A DNA stretch of 21,215 nucleotides, from contig UQVD01000029.1 of assembly GCA_900544385.1 (NCBI GenBank), forward strand, positions 1-21,215. Reading direction: 5' to 3'. The position numbers were made by a program, and so were the translations under genes. This document shows, piece by piece, positions 1 through 7,557 of this stretch (positions are counted from its first letter, which is position 1; each line of letters starts with the position of its first letter). This DNA is from an uncultured Collinsella sp. (GTDB lineage Bacteria; Actinomycetota; Coriobacteriia; Coriobacteriales; Coriobacteriaceae). Below the pieces are notes generated by a model that did no database searches, was not told where the DNA came from, and was given only the letters and a program-made list of their open reading frames with translations.

Positions 1-50
1 GATCTACACACTGCATATCGTCGGCAGCGTCAGATGTGTATAAGAGACAG
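1..50. other. Illumina Nextera adapter (i5 side), not genomic
   Basis: This is synthetic sequence. It reads, in order, the last nine bases of the P5 oligo (GATCTACAC), an 8-base index (ACTGCATA, which I recall as Nextera i5 S506), the Nextera read-1 overhang TCGTCGGCAGCGTC, and the 19-base Tn5 mosaic end AGATGTGTATAAGAGACAG. Genomic sequence begins at 51. The mosaic end comes from the library transposase and is not a mobile element of the organism. Confidence 0.98.
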
Positions 51-979
51 AGGTGCACGCCAAGCGCTCCAATACTGACTATGAGCTCACTTCGATTGAT
101 ATCAATCGTCAGGTGGGCGAGGTGCTGTGTGAGGCCTTCCCCGATAAAAAGGTTCAAATGCACGACCCCGACGCGATGGTGCACGTACTGGTGGTCCAGG
201 GTAGCGTCTACGTGTATGCGCGCTCTGAGCGCGGCGTGGGCGGTCTGCCGGTGGGCTCTGCTGGCAAGGTCGTGACCCTGTTGTCATCGGGTATCGATTC
301 GCCGGTGGCGACCTGGATGCTCGCGCGTCGCGGTGCCGTGTGCGTGCCGGTGCATTTTTCCGGTCGTCCGCAGACGCCAGATACCAGCGAGTATCTGGTG
401 CAGGATATCATTCGCGCCCTTGAGCCGGGTGTCCAGATCGGCCGTCTGTATGTCGTTCCGTTTGGCGACTGCCAGCGCGAGATTTCGGTAACCTGTCCCA
501 GCAACCTGCGTGTCATCATGTATCGCCGCATTATGTATTCGGTTGCTGAGCGCATCGCGCATATCGAGGGCGCCAAGGCCATTGTGACGGGCGAGTCGCT
601 TGGTCAGGTTGCCTCCCAGACGCTCGAGAACATCATGGCCGTCAACGAGGTCGTGAAGATTCCCGTGTTCCGTCCGCTCATTGGTTCTGATAAGCAGGAG
701 ATCATCGCGCGTGCCCAGGAGATCGGAACGTTTGATATCTCGACCGAGGCGGCGCCCGATTGCTGCACGCTCTTTATGCCGCGTCGCCCCGAGACGCATG
801 CCAAGCTCGATGCCGTGCATGAGGCCTGGGAGCTGTTCGATCACGAGGAGATGATTGAGCGCCTTCTCAAGCAGACCGAGTATATCGATTTTGGCAGCAA
901 CACGTATAAGGCCCCTAAGACCTTAAAACGCAAACATTCGGAGCTTGCTCCGCGCGAGATATACCAAGATCACGAGTAA
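51..979 (+). CDS. thiI: tRNA 4-thiouridine synthase ThiI, 5'-truncated
   Basis: ThiI adenylates U8 of tRNA and inserts sulfur to make 4-thiouridine; in many bacteria it also supplies sulfur for thiamine thiazole. About 309 codons are visible, against roughly 390 for a rhodanese-less ThiI, so about 80 N-terminal residues (ferredoxin-like domain and the start of THUMP) are lost at the adapter junction. The remainder begins inside THUMP (AKRSNTDYELTSIDINRQVG). The PP-loop is SSGIDSP (bases 284-304), with Ser where many homologues have Gly (SGGIDSP). The DCCTLF segment (761-766 encode the Cys pair) aligns with the catalytic cysteine region equivalent to E. coli Cys344. There is no C-terminal rhodanese domain, so the sulfur donor is probably a separate cysteine desulfurase. 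The GTG at 53 is an internal codon, not a real start. Confidence 0.95.
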
Positions 980-989
980 TTTGTTGCAT

Positions 990-1025
990 AGGCCGGCGAT
1001 GTTTTTGCATCGTCGGCCTTTTTCT
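990..1025 (+). terminator. Rho-independent terminator after thiI
   Basis: A 12-bp stem (990-1001 with 1008-1019, one G-U pair) closes a six-base loop and runs directly into a T-rich tract (1019-1025). It starts 10 bases after the thiI stop and separates thiI from the comEA operon. Confidence 0.9.
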
Positions 1026-1094
1026 ATCTGGGCGCTTGCTTCTAAATTGTTCATTTGACGACGCGTGCCTGAATAAATGGACACTTTTCCGCAA

Positions 1095-1151
1095 GGTTTT
1101 GGTCGGGTTTTGGTTAGACCGTGAGCGACGATGTGCGAACCCAGTCGTCGC
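1095..1151 (+). promoter_or_regulatory. Candidate control region upstream of comEA
   Basis: The thiI-comEA gap has two exact direct copies of GGTTTTGGT (1095-1103 and 1106-1114), starting 11 bases apart, i.e. about one helical turn. They are followed by an inverted repeat GCGACGA/TCGTCGC (1125-1131 and 1145-1151). Such spacing is typical of a regulator-binding site, but no regulator is identified. I could not place a convincing -35/-10 pair here; GATAGT at 1171-1176 is a weak -10 candidate. Confidence 0.3.
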
Positions 1152-1193
1152 GACCCCTCTCGCCTGACACGATAGTGTTGGGAGGTGTTTGCT

Positions 1194-1904
1194 ATGGCAC
1201 AGCGCGAACAACATGAACGGGTCAAACGTATGGATCGCTGGGCGGGAAAGCTGCTCGAGCATAAGGCGGTGGTCGTGGCGATGCTCGTCGTTATTGCGAT
1301 GGCGAGTGGGTTGGCGATGGCAACGCTGGGCGGCGAATCCGATGGGGTTGCGTTTGAGCGTGATGCCACGTCGGTTGAGCGGGCGGATACGGGTTCTGAG
1401 GACGCTTCTGATGATGGCGATCCTTCGAGTGATTCGAAAAGGGCAAGTGCGGCCAGTGAGGTCTATGTCGATGTTGGCGGGGCCGTGGTGACACCGGGCG
1501 TCTATCGCCTGCGAGAAGGTGCGCGCGTGTCGCAGGCGATTGATGCTGCCGGCGGGCTTACGCCCGAGGCCGATGTCGCGGGCCTTAATCGAGCTTCTAA
1601 AGTAGTCGACGGACAGAAGATTTATGTTCCGCACGTGGGAGAGCAGCAGACGGTTAGCGACGTCGCTGGATCTGGACCCGGCGAGGCGTCTGTCGGCGCA
1701 TCTGTCGCGAGTGATCTGGTAAATATCAATACGGCGAACGCCGCCGAACTGCAGACGCTCTCGGGCATCGGTCCCTCCATGGCCCAGTCGATTATCGATG
1801 AGCGAACGCAAAACGGGCCATTTACCTCGATTGAAGACCTGATGCGGGTCTCGGGCATCGGTGAGAAGAAGTTCGCCAAGATCAAAGATTGCATTTGCAT
1901 ATGA
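1194..1904 (+). CDS. comEA: ComEA-type DNA-binding competence protein
   Basis: ComEA is a membrane-anchored receptor that binds incoming double-stranded DNA on the outer face of the membrane and passes it to the ComEC channel. The 236-residue protein has a basic N-terminus, one membrane helix (around residues 25-45, AVVVAMLVVIAMASG), a variable Asp/Ser-rich linker, an SLBB domain (VYVDVGGAVVTPGVY onward) and a C-terminal helix-hairpin-helix pair (VNINTANAAELQTLSGIG and VSGIGEKKFAKIK). ATG 1194 is chosen because GGAGG at 1181-1185 lies 8 bases upstream; the in-frame GTG at 1185 overlaps that ribosome-binding site. The stop overlaps the comEC start (ATGA), so the two genes are translationally coupled. 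comEB, which lies between them in Bacillus, is absent. Confidence 0.93.
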   Translation: MAQREQHERVKRMDRWAGKLLEHKAVVVAMLVVIAMASGLAMATLGGESDGVAFERDATSVERADTGSEDASDDGDPSSDSKRASAASEVYVDVGGAVVTPGVYRLREGARVSQAIDAAGGLTPEADVAGLNRASKVVDGQKIYVPHVGEQQTVSDVAGSGPGEASVGASVASDLVNINTANAAELQTLSGIGPSMAQSIIDERTQNGPFTSIEDLMRVSGIGEKKFAKIKDCICI

Positions 1905-4204
1905 GTGCGATCAAGCGCGAGCATGTGGTGCCTCCGCGACCCCTGATTCCGTGGACGATGGCCCTGTGTGCCGGCATGTGCATGAGCTGCGTCTTGGTGC
2001 TCAACATGGCCGCTGATGCGCTGCTGAGGGAGCGGGCGCCGGCGGTCGGGCCGCTATGGACCATTCCCTTTGCGGCGGCGGTATTTGTTGTGCTGGCTCT
2101 ATCATGTGCGCGGCTTGCCCCTTTGAAGCGGTGGCTGTATGCCGCGTCCGTTGGTCTCGTGGCGGGAGCGGTCGTTTCGGCCTGGTGGGCTGTGTGTGCG
2201 CTAAGCGCCTCGAAGGCGCTCGACGGTCGAGCGGCAAGCAGCCTCGAGTTTGTCGTGCAGGGTGATCCATCCATAAACGACGACGTGTATTCCTATGCCT
2301 GCGAGGCACGCGCGGACGGTAAGAACTTGACAACGGTTCGCCTATCGTGCGACCGCGAGCTCAAGGTCGGGGCGCACGTGCGTGTTATCGGTCGCGTTTC
2401 ACGTTTTGAGAACGATGCGTATGGACGATCGCGCGTGCTTCGAGGCGAGGTATGCAAGGTAAAAGCCGTTCGGATTGTGTCGGTCGATGAGGGTTCTCCG
2501 GGGCCGCTGCTTCGACTGCGAAATGGGCTGCTTGGGTCCATCGCGCCTGCGACCGACCCGGCGCGTGCGCTCATAGCCGGTGTCGTCTGCGGTCGTTCGG
2601 CCGAGTTGCGCGCTCAGCCGGCGGGCGAATGGTTTTCAGTGACGGGAACGGCGCATCTTATCGCCGTCTCGGGCAGCCATTTGGCTATCGTGGGGTTTGT
2701 AATCGAGGGTGTATTGCAAAAGACTCGGTGCTCACGTGGTCTTCAGCGGGCGATATTGGCGATAACGCTTGTGGGCTACGCTGCCTTTACGGGCGCCTCG
2801 CCCTCGGCCGTGCGCGCGTGCTGCATGGTGTTCGCGACGCTTGTCGTAAACGGCGCGGGACGTCGCCGGCACGGCCTTTCGGCGCTCTTCGTTACCATGT
2901 CCATTTTTGTGCTACTGCGGCCGACGGTTCTGTTCGAGATGGGCTTTCAGCTTTCATGTGCCAGCGTCTTTGCCATCCTGTGCTTTTGCCCGTACGCCAC
3001 CTACGCTTTGGGAGAGCTGGGCGTGCCGACGGGCATTGCCGGCATGCTTTCTGTCACACTGTGCTCGCAGTTGGCGACGCTCCCCATCACCATTCCCGCC
3101 TTCGGTACGTTCTCGCTCATTGCTCCGCTGGCAAATGCGGTCATCGGTCCGGTGGTGAGTGTACTGCTCGCTGTGTCGATTGTGCTGGTTCCCTTTTCGC
3201 TCGTGGCGCCGTTTCAGGCTTGGGCGCTCGTCGTACCCATGATTTCCGCCCGGTGCACACTGTTCTTTGAGCAGCTGTTTTCCGCCGTGCCGGGTGCATC
3301 CGTGAGTGTGCCGCCCGATACGGTCTGGATTTACGTGGTGCCATTGGCGCTGTTGGTTCTCTTGGTCTGGTGGCCGCGCCCGCAGGTGCGGCCTATGGCT
3401 GCTGGGCTTGTCTGCCTGGCGTTTCTGGCGGGGATTCCGTACGTCTACTGGGATCGATTTGCGCCGCCTTCGGTGACGGTCCTCGATGTTGGTCAGGCCG
3501 ATGCGATCTTGGTTCGGCAGGGCTCGACGGTGGTGCTCGTGGATAGCGGGCTCGACGACCGGGTGGTTACCGCGCTCGTTCGAAACAATGTGCATCATAT
3601 CGATGCCGTCTTTGTAACGCATTGGGACGAGGACCATTGGGGCGGCCTTCCTGCAGTGCTGGGACAGTTTTCGGTTGGGACCATAGCCGTGGCGGCCGAC
3701 GCGATCGAGGATGCGCCCGCGCAGGTTGTAAACCGCCCTGGCGTTTCATATCGCCAGGTGAGGCGGGGAGATACCCTCGACATCGGTGCGTTTCGCGCCC
3801 GCGTGATGTGGCCGTTCGATTCTGTGGATGGAGAGGGGAACGAGGACTCGCTTGTTTTGCTACTCACCTTTGCGCAGGAAGGAAAGCGCTTGCGTATGCT
3901 GCTGACCGGCGATGCCGAGCTTGACCAGGAACGTGAGTTTGTGCAGGAGGTGGGGGATATCGATGTGCTCAAGTTAGGGCATCACGGCTCGAAGGTCTCG
4001 GTCGACGGCGAGTTGCTGGACGTCTTGAGACCCGAGCTTTCCCTTGCGAGCGCGGGCGAGGGCAACCGCTATGGCCATCCGTCCGACGAGTGTATCGATG
4101 CCGTGAAGCAGTCTGGTGGTGCGTTCGCATGCACCATCGAACACGGTGATATCACCATCACGCCGACCGCGAAGGGCTTTACGATGCGATGCCAGCGACC
4201 GTGA
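1901..4204 (+). CDS. comEC: ComEC/Rec2 family DNA uptake channel with metallo-beta-lactamase domain
   Basis: ComEC forms the inner-membrane channel through which one DNA strand enters during transformation; the lactamase-like domain is proposed to degrade the other strand. The protein has 767 residues, the usual size for full-length ComEC. It starts with two or three membrane helices and an OB-like DUF4131 segment (about residues 110-190), then the polytopic Competence domain (GTAHLIAVSGSHLAIVG and following helices), then the lactamase domain from residue 528 (LDVGQADA). Metal-ligand motifs are H574-W-D576-E-D578-H579, TGDAE (Asp671) and GHHGS (His694-His695). All expected ligands are present, so the nuclease domain looks intact. 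ATG 1901 overlaps the comEA stop by four bases and has no strong ribosome-binding site, consistent with coupling. Whether the organism is naturally competent cannot be told from this window. Confidence 0.95.
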   Translation: MSAIKREHVVPPRPLIPWTMALCAGMCMSCVLVLNMAADALLRERAPAVGPLWTIPFAAAVFVVLALSCARLAPLKRWLYAASVGLVAGAVVSAWWAVCALSASKALDGRAASSLEFVVQGDPSINDDVYSYACEARADGKNLTTVRLSCDRELKVGAHVRVIGRVSRFENDAYGRSRVLRGEVCKVKAVRIVSVDEGSPGPLLRLRNGLLGSIAPATDPARALIAGVVCGRSAELRAQPAGEWFSVTGTAHLIAVSGSHLAIVGFVIEGVLQKTRCSRGLQRAILAITLVGYAAFTGASPSAVRACCMVFATLVVNGAGRRRHGLSALFVTMSIFVLLRPTVLFEMGFQLSCASVFAILCFCPYATYALGELGVPTGIAGMLSVTLCSQLATLPITIPAFGTFSLIAPLANAVIGPVVSVLLAVSIVLVPFSLVAPFQAWALVVPMISARCTLFFEQLFSAVPGASVSVPPDTVWIYVVPLALLVLLVWWPRPQVRPMAAGLVCLAFLAGIPYVYWDRFAPPSVTVLDVGQADAILVRQGSTVVLVDSGLDDRVVTALVRNNVHHIDAVFVTHWDEDHWGGLPAVLGQFSVGTIAVAADAIEDAPAQVVNRPGVSYRQVRRGDTLDIGAFRARVMWPFDSVDGEGNEDSLVLLLTFAQEGKRLRMLLTGDAELDQEREFVQEVGDIDVLKLGHHGSKVSVDGELLDVLRPELSLASAGEGNRYGHPSDECIDAVKQSGGAFACTIEHGDITITPTAKGFTMRCQRP

Positions 4205-4212
4205 TGCTGCTG

Positions 4213-4242
4213 TTGGCGCGGGGCGAGCCCGTGGGCTAAAAT
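4213..4242 (+). promoter_or_regulatory. Candidate sigma-70-type promoter for holA
   Basis: TTGGCG (4213-4218) and TAAAAT (4237-4242) are separated by 18 bases, in the short comEC-holA gap. Transcription would begin near 4249, leaving a leader of about 34 bases before holA. The match is reasonable but not perfect (four of six at -35). Confidence 0.45.
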
Positions 4243-4282
4243 GGCACGGTACGAATTCGAGAGTCTGCGAGAGGGGAGCGCG

Positions 4283-5245
4283 ATGTCCGAAACCGGGCTG
4301 TTGCCGGCATATCTGATCGTCGGTACCGACGGAGTTAAACGTGACCACGCTGTCTCGCGCATGAAGGCACGTCTGGAAAAGTCGGGCATGGTCGAGTTCA
4401 ACCTCGACGAGCGCGACATGACCAAAGATCCCGATATCGAATCGATTATCGGCTCGCTCAACACCTTTCCCATGGGCAGCGAGTTTCGCCTGGTAATCCT
4501 CGATGGATGCTCAAAGCTCGCCAAGGCGGTTTCTGAGCCGCTCGTCGAATATCTGGCGAGCCCCAGCCCTACGACCGTCTGCCTGATCATCGCCGATTCG
4601 CTTGCCAAGAACACGCGCTTGTATAAGGCGATCGCCAAGATCGATAAGAAGGCAGTGATTGACTGTTCGGGCACCAAACGCTGGGAGCTGCCGCGTCGCG
4701 TACAGCAGATGGCGACGCAACACGGCAAGTCCATCTCCACGGCAGCCGCTGAGGAGCTCGTCTCACGCTCGGGCGAAAACACCCGTATGCTCGATAACGA
4801 CTTGGCAAAGCTTGCCCAGATGGTCGAGGCGTCTCAGATTGAGCTCGCCGATGTGGAGCGCTGGATCGTGCGCACGGCCGAGGTCCAACCTTGGGACTTT
4901 CTTAATGCGGTCTCGGCCCGCGATATGCGGCGATCGCTCGAGCTCTTTAATCTGCTGCCCGCCAAGAGCTATGTGTGGACCTACACCCTGCTGTGCGGAC
5001 GCATTCGCGAGCTTATCGTTGCCAAGGCGCTTGATGCGCGTGGACAAGGTCGCGAGCTTGCCGCCGCGCTTAAGCTCCAGTCCTGGCAGGTCAAGAATCA
5101 TCTGGCCTGGTCGCGCCGCTTTTCTATGGCGGAGCTTGTCGCTGCGCTCGAGGGCGCGGTCGATGTGGAGCTTGCACTCAAGGGTTCGGCCGATTCGGAG
5201 ACCGCATTTTTGCTCTGGATTACGAACATCTTGAGAAAATCGTGA
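4283..5245 (+). CDS. holA: DNA polymerase III delta subunit
   Basis: HolA is the clamp-loader subunit that opens the beta sliding clamp for loading onto primed DNA. The 320-residue protein has the delta fold: an N-terminal domain beginning LLPAYLIVGTDGVKRDHAV (the nucleotide-binding loop is degenerate, as normal for delta), a middle helical lid with the SGENTRMLDNDLAKLAQM segment typical of YqeN/HolA, and a C-terminal collar domain (VQPWDFLNAVSARDMRRSLEL onward). ATG 4283 is preferred because GAGGGGAG at 4271-4278 precedes it; the in-frame ATG at 4241 overlaps the candidate -10 box and has no ribosome-binding site. The comEC-holA-rpsT order matches the Bacillus comEC-yqeN-rpsT arrangement. 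Confidence 0.93.
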   Translation: MSETGLLPAYLIVGTDGVKRDHAVSRMKARLEKSGMVEFNLDERDMTKDPDIESIIGSLNTFPMGSEFRLVILDGCSKLAKAVSEPLVEYLASPSPTTVCLIIADSLAKNTRLYKAIAKIDKKAVIDCSGTKRWELPRRVQQMATQHGKSISTAAAEELVSRSGENTRMLDNDLAKLAQMVEASQIELADVERWIVRTAEVQPWDFLNAVSARDMRRSLELFNLLPAKSYVWTYTLLCGRIRELIVAKALDARGQGRELAAALKLQSWQVKNHLAWSRRFSMAELVAALEGAVDVELALKGSADSETAFLLWITNILRKS

Positions 5246-5294
5246 TGATACCTGCCTTTTTGGCAAATTCGTTCTATCTCTTTGAGATGGAGCG

Positions 5295-5303
5295 TGCTAT
5301 AGT
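5295..5303 (+). promoter_or_regulatory. Extended -10 promoter element for rpsT
   Basis: TGC-TATAGT (5295-5303) fits an extended -10 element (TGn before a five-of-six TATAAT match). No good -35 hexamer is seen at 16-18 bases upstream, as is common for extended -10 promoters. Transcription would begin near 5310 and give a leader of about 70 bases. Confidence 0.5.
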
Positions 5304-5309
5304 AGGCGC

Positions 5310-5355
5310 TTGCATGACCTCACCGTGTCTCAGAGGTGTCATACATTTTTTGCAA
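5310..5355 (+). promoter_or_regulatory. Structured rpsT 5' leader (possible attenuator)
   Basis: TTGCA (5310-5314) pairs with TGCAA (5351-5355) and encloses a second stem, TGAC-CTC (5315-5321) with GAG-(GT)-GTCA (5333-5341). A run of six T (5346-5351) follows the inner stem after four bases. The inner hairpin plus T-run resembles a weak intrinsic terminator, and the outer stem would use up part of the T-run, so the two states could exclude each other. S20 represses its own synthesis in E. coli; feedback here is only an inference. Confidence 0.35.
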
Positions 5356-5378
5356 GGAACTCGAAAGGAACTCCAGAA

Positions 5379-5645
5379 GTGGCAAACATCAAGTCTCAGA
5401 AGAAGCGTATCCGCACCAATGAGGCAGCTCGCATGCGTAACAAGGCTGTCAAGTCCGAGCTCAAGACGCTGACCAAGCACGTCCAGTCCGCCGTCGCCGA
5501 GGGCGACGCCGAGAAGGCTCAGGCTGCCCTCAAGACCGTTACCAAGCGTCTCGACATGGCTGCCGCCAAGCATGTCATCCACAAGAATCAGGCTTCCAAC
5601 CGCAAGTCCGGTCTTGCCAAGCTCGTGAACAGCATCAACGCTTAA
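5379..5645 (+). CDS. rpsT: 30S ribosomal protein S20
   Basis: S20 is a primary binding protein of 16S rRNA in the small subunit. The 88-residue product starts M-ANIKSQKKRIRTNEAARMRNK, the conserved S20 N-terminus, and ends GLAKLVNSINA. It is strongly basic and alpha-helical, as expected. The GTG start at 5379 is chosen because it gives the exact family N-terminus and AAAGGAA (5364-5370) lies 8 bases upstream; in-frame starts further upstream would add residues never found in S20. The gene appears monocistronic, with its own extended -10 promoter and a strong terminator. Confidence 0.97.
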   Translation: MANIKSQKKRIRTNEAARMRNKAVKSELKTLTKHVQSAVAEGDAEKAQAALKTVTKRLDMAAAKHVIHKNQASNRKSGLAKLVNSINA

Positions 5646-5680
5646 GTTGTAAATTTCACACCACACAGATTACGCGCATA

Positions 5681-5716
5681 AATGGAGCCTGTTTTATGGA
5701 ACAGGCTCCATTTTTT
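5681..5716 (+). terminator. Rho-independent terminator after rpsT
   Basis: A perfect 13-bp stem (5681-5693 with 5700-5712) closes the six-base loop TTATGG and is followed by six T (5711-5716). It isolates rpsT from lepA. Confidence 0.95.
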
Positions 5717-5723
5717 GTGCCGC

Positions 5724-5734
5724 TCGGGTAAGAT
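5724..5734 (+). promoter_or_regulatory. Candidate -10 element for lepA, implying a leaderless mRNA
   Basis: TCGGG-TAAGAT has a plausible -10 hexamer at 5729-5734, only seven bases before the lepA ATG at 5742. A start 6-8 bases downstream of the hexamer would fall on or beside the A of the ATG. CGCTCGGGTA (5721-5730) recurs exactly before the membrane dnaJ gene. No clear -35 is visible. Confidence 0.4.
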
Positions 5735-5741
5735 AGTCGGC

Positions 5742-7553
5742 ATGAATACTTCAATTGACATTTCCCACATCCGCAACTTCTCGATCGTTGCGCACATAGA
5801 CCATGGCAAGTCCACGATCAGTGACCGCATCCTCGAGCTCACCCATACCGTTGAGGAGCGCGACATGGAGTCGCAGCTGCTCGACACCATGGATATCGAG
5901 CGCGAGCGCGGCATCACGATCAAGTCCAATGCCGTCCGCGTGTCCTATGACGCCGACGACGGCGAGACGTATCAGTTCAACCTCATCGATACGCCGGGCC
6001 ATGTAGACTTTACCTACGAGGTCTCGCGTTCGCTGGCCGCTTGCGAGGGCGCGGTGCTCGTCGTCGACGCTACCCAGGGTGTCGAGGCACAGACCGTCTC
6101 CAACGCGACGCTCGCTATGAACGCCAATCTGGATATCGTGCCCGCCATCAATAAGATCGACCTGCCCTCGGCCCATCCCGACGAGGTCAAGACTGAGATC
6201 GAGGACGACCTGGCGATTCCCGCCGATGATGCCGTGTGCGTATCGGGCAAGACCGGCGAGGGTATTCACGATCTGCTAGAGTCCATCGTCTTTTTGATCT
6301 CTCCTCCTAAGGGCGATGCAAATGCTCCGCTCAAAGCGCTCATCCTGGATTCGTACTTTGACGAGTATCGCGGTGTGGTGGCCACGGTGCGCGTCTTCGA
6401 TGGTTCCATTAAAAAGGGTGATACGCTGCGTATGATGCAGGCCGAGGGCGACTTTTTGGTCGACGGCGTGGGCGTCAAGCGTCCTGCCGAGACCCCGGTT
6501 GATGCGCTGACGGTTGGCGAGGTCGGCTACGTGGTCACGGGCCTGAAGGACCCCGAGGCCGTTCGCGTGGGCGACACCCTTACCTGGGCGTCGAACCCCT
6601 GCCCCGAACCGCTTCCGGGCTACCGCGAGGCCAAGCCTATGGTTTATACGGGCCTGTTCCCGATCGATAACAAGGATTACGAGAACCTGCGCGACGCACT
6701 CGATAAGCTTCACGTTAACGACCCGTCGTTGGTGTGGGAGCCCGAGACGTCCGTGGCGCTCGGCTTTGGCTTCCGCGTGGGCTTCCTGGGCCTGCTGCAC
6801 ATGGAGGTCGTCAAGGAGCGCCTGGAGCGCGAGTTCAACTTGGACCTCATTGCCACGAGTCCCTCGGTCGACTATCACGTCTACAAGACCGACGGCGAGA
6901 TGATCGATGTCCGCAGCCCGCAGGACCTTCCCGAGGCCACGCGTATCGAGCGCATTGAGGAGCCGTACCTCAAGGCAAAGATCATCTGTCCGCCTGAGTA
7001 CACGGGCGCCGTCATGCAGCTCGCCATCGAGCACCGTGGCGTCACGACTGACATGATTCATCTCACGAGCAAATCGGTCGAGATGCGCTTTGACATGCCG
7101 CTCGCCGAGCTCATCCTGGACTTCTTTGACCAGCTCAAGAGTCGTACCAAGGGCTATGCCTCGCTCGACTACGAGTTCAACGAGTACCGTCCCTCCGAGC
7201 TTGTGAAGCTCGATATCTTGCTTTCGGGCGATGAGGTGGACGCGCTGTCGTTTATCGTGCACAAGGACAAGGCCTATGGCCTGGCCCGCGGTCTGTGCGA
7301 CAAGCTCAAGGAGATCATCCCGCGTCAGCTGTTTGAGGTGCCCATCCAGGGTGCTATCGGCAACAAGATCATTGCCCGCTCCACCGTCAAGGCGCGTCGC
7401 AAGGACGTGCTTGCCAAGTGCTACGGCGGCGATATCTCGCGTAAGCGCAAGCTGCTCGAGAAGCAGAAAGAGGGCAAGAAGCGCATGAAGGCCATCGGAT
7501 CGGTCGAGGTCCCGCAGGAGGCCTTTATGGCGATCCTCAAGGTGGACGAGTAG
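5742..7553 (+). CDS. lepA: Elongation factor 4 (LepA)
   Basis: LepA/EF4 is a ribosome-associated GTPase able to back-translocate tRNAs and implicated in initiation and 30S assembly. The 603-residue length is typical. The N-terminus reads ISHIRNFSIVAHIDHGKST, with the P-loop AHIDHGKST at residues 17-25, then the switch region RERGITIKSNAV, DTPGHVDF, and the NKID box (VPAINKIDLP). EF-G-like domains II, III and V follow, then the LepA-specific C-terminal domain ending SVEVPQEAFMAILKVDE. ATG 5742 is chosen from the conserved start. An in-frame ATG at 5682 lies inside the rpsT terminator hairpin and would add 20 unrelated residues. No ribosome-binding site precedes 5742. It leads the lepA-dus-hemW run. 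Confidence 0.96.
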   Translation: MNTSIDISHIRNFSIVAHIDHGKSTISDRILELTHTVEERDMESQLLDTMDIERERGITIKSNAVRVSYDADDGETYQFNLIDTPGHVDFTYEVSRSLAACEGAVLVVDATQGVEAQTVSNATLAMNANLDIVPAINKIDLPSAHPDEVKTEIEDDLAIPADDAVCVSGKTGEGIHDLLESIVFLISPPKGDANAPLKALILDSYFDEYRGVVATVRVFDGSIKKGDTLRMMQAEGDFLVDGVGVKRPAETPVDALTVGEVGYVVTGLKDPEAVRVGDTLTWASNPCPEPLPGYREAKPMVYTGLFPIDNKDYENLRDALDKLHVNDPSLVWEPETSVALGFGFRVGFLGLLHMEVVKERLEREFNLDLIATSPSVDYHVYKTDGEMIDVRSPQDLPEATRIERIEEPYLKAKIICPPEYTGAVMQLAIEHRGVTTDMIHLTSKSVEMRFDMPLAELILDFFDQLKSRTKGYASLDYEFNEYRPSELVKLDILLSGDEVDALSFIVHKDKAYGLARGLCDKLKEIIPRQLFEVPIQGAIGNKIIARSTVKARRKDVLAKCYGGDISRKRKLLEKQKEGKKRMKAIGSVEVPQEAFMAILKVDE

Positions 7554-7557
7554 GTCT

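Noticed and set aside
4241..4282. Upstream in-frame ATG extending HolA by 14 residues
   Set aside because: It overlaps the candidate -10 box and lacks a ribosome-binding site, whereas ATG 4283 has one.
5682..5741. Upstream in-frame ATG extending LepA by 20 residues
   Set aside because: It lies within the rpsT terminator hairpin, has no ribosome-binding site, and adds residues absent from the LepA family.
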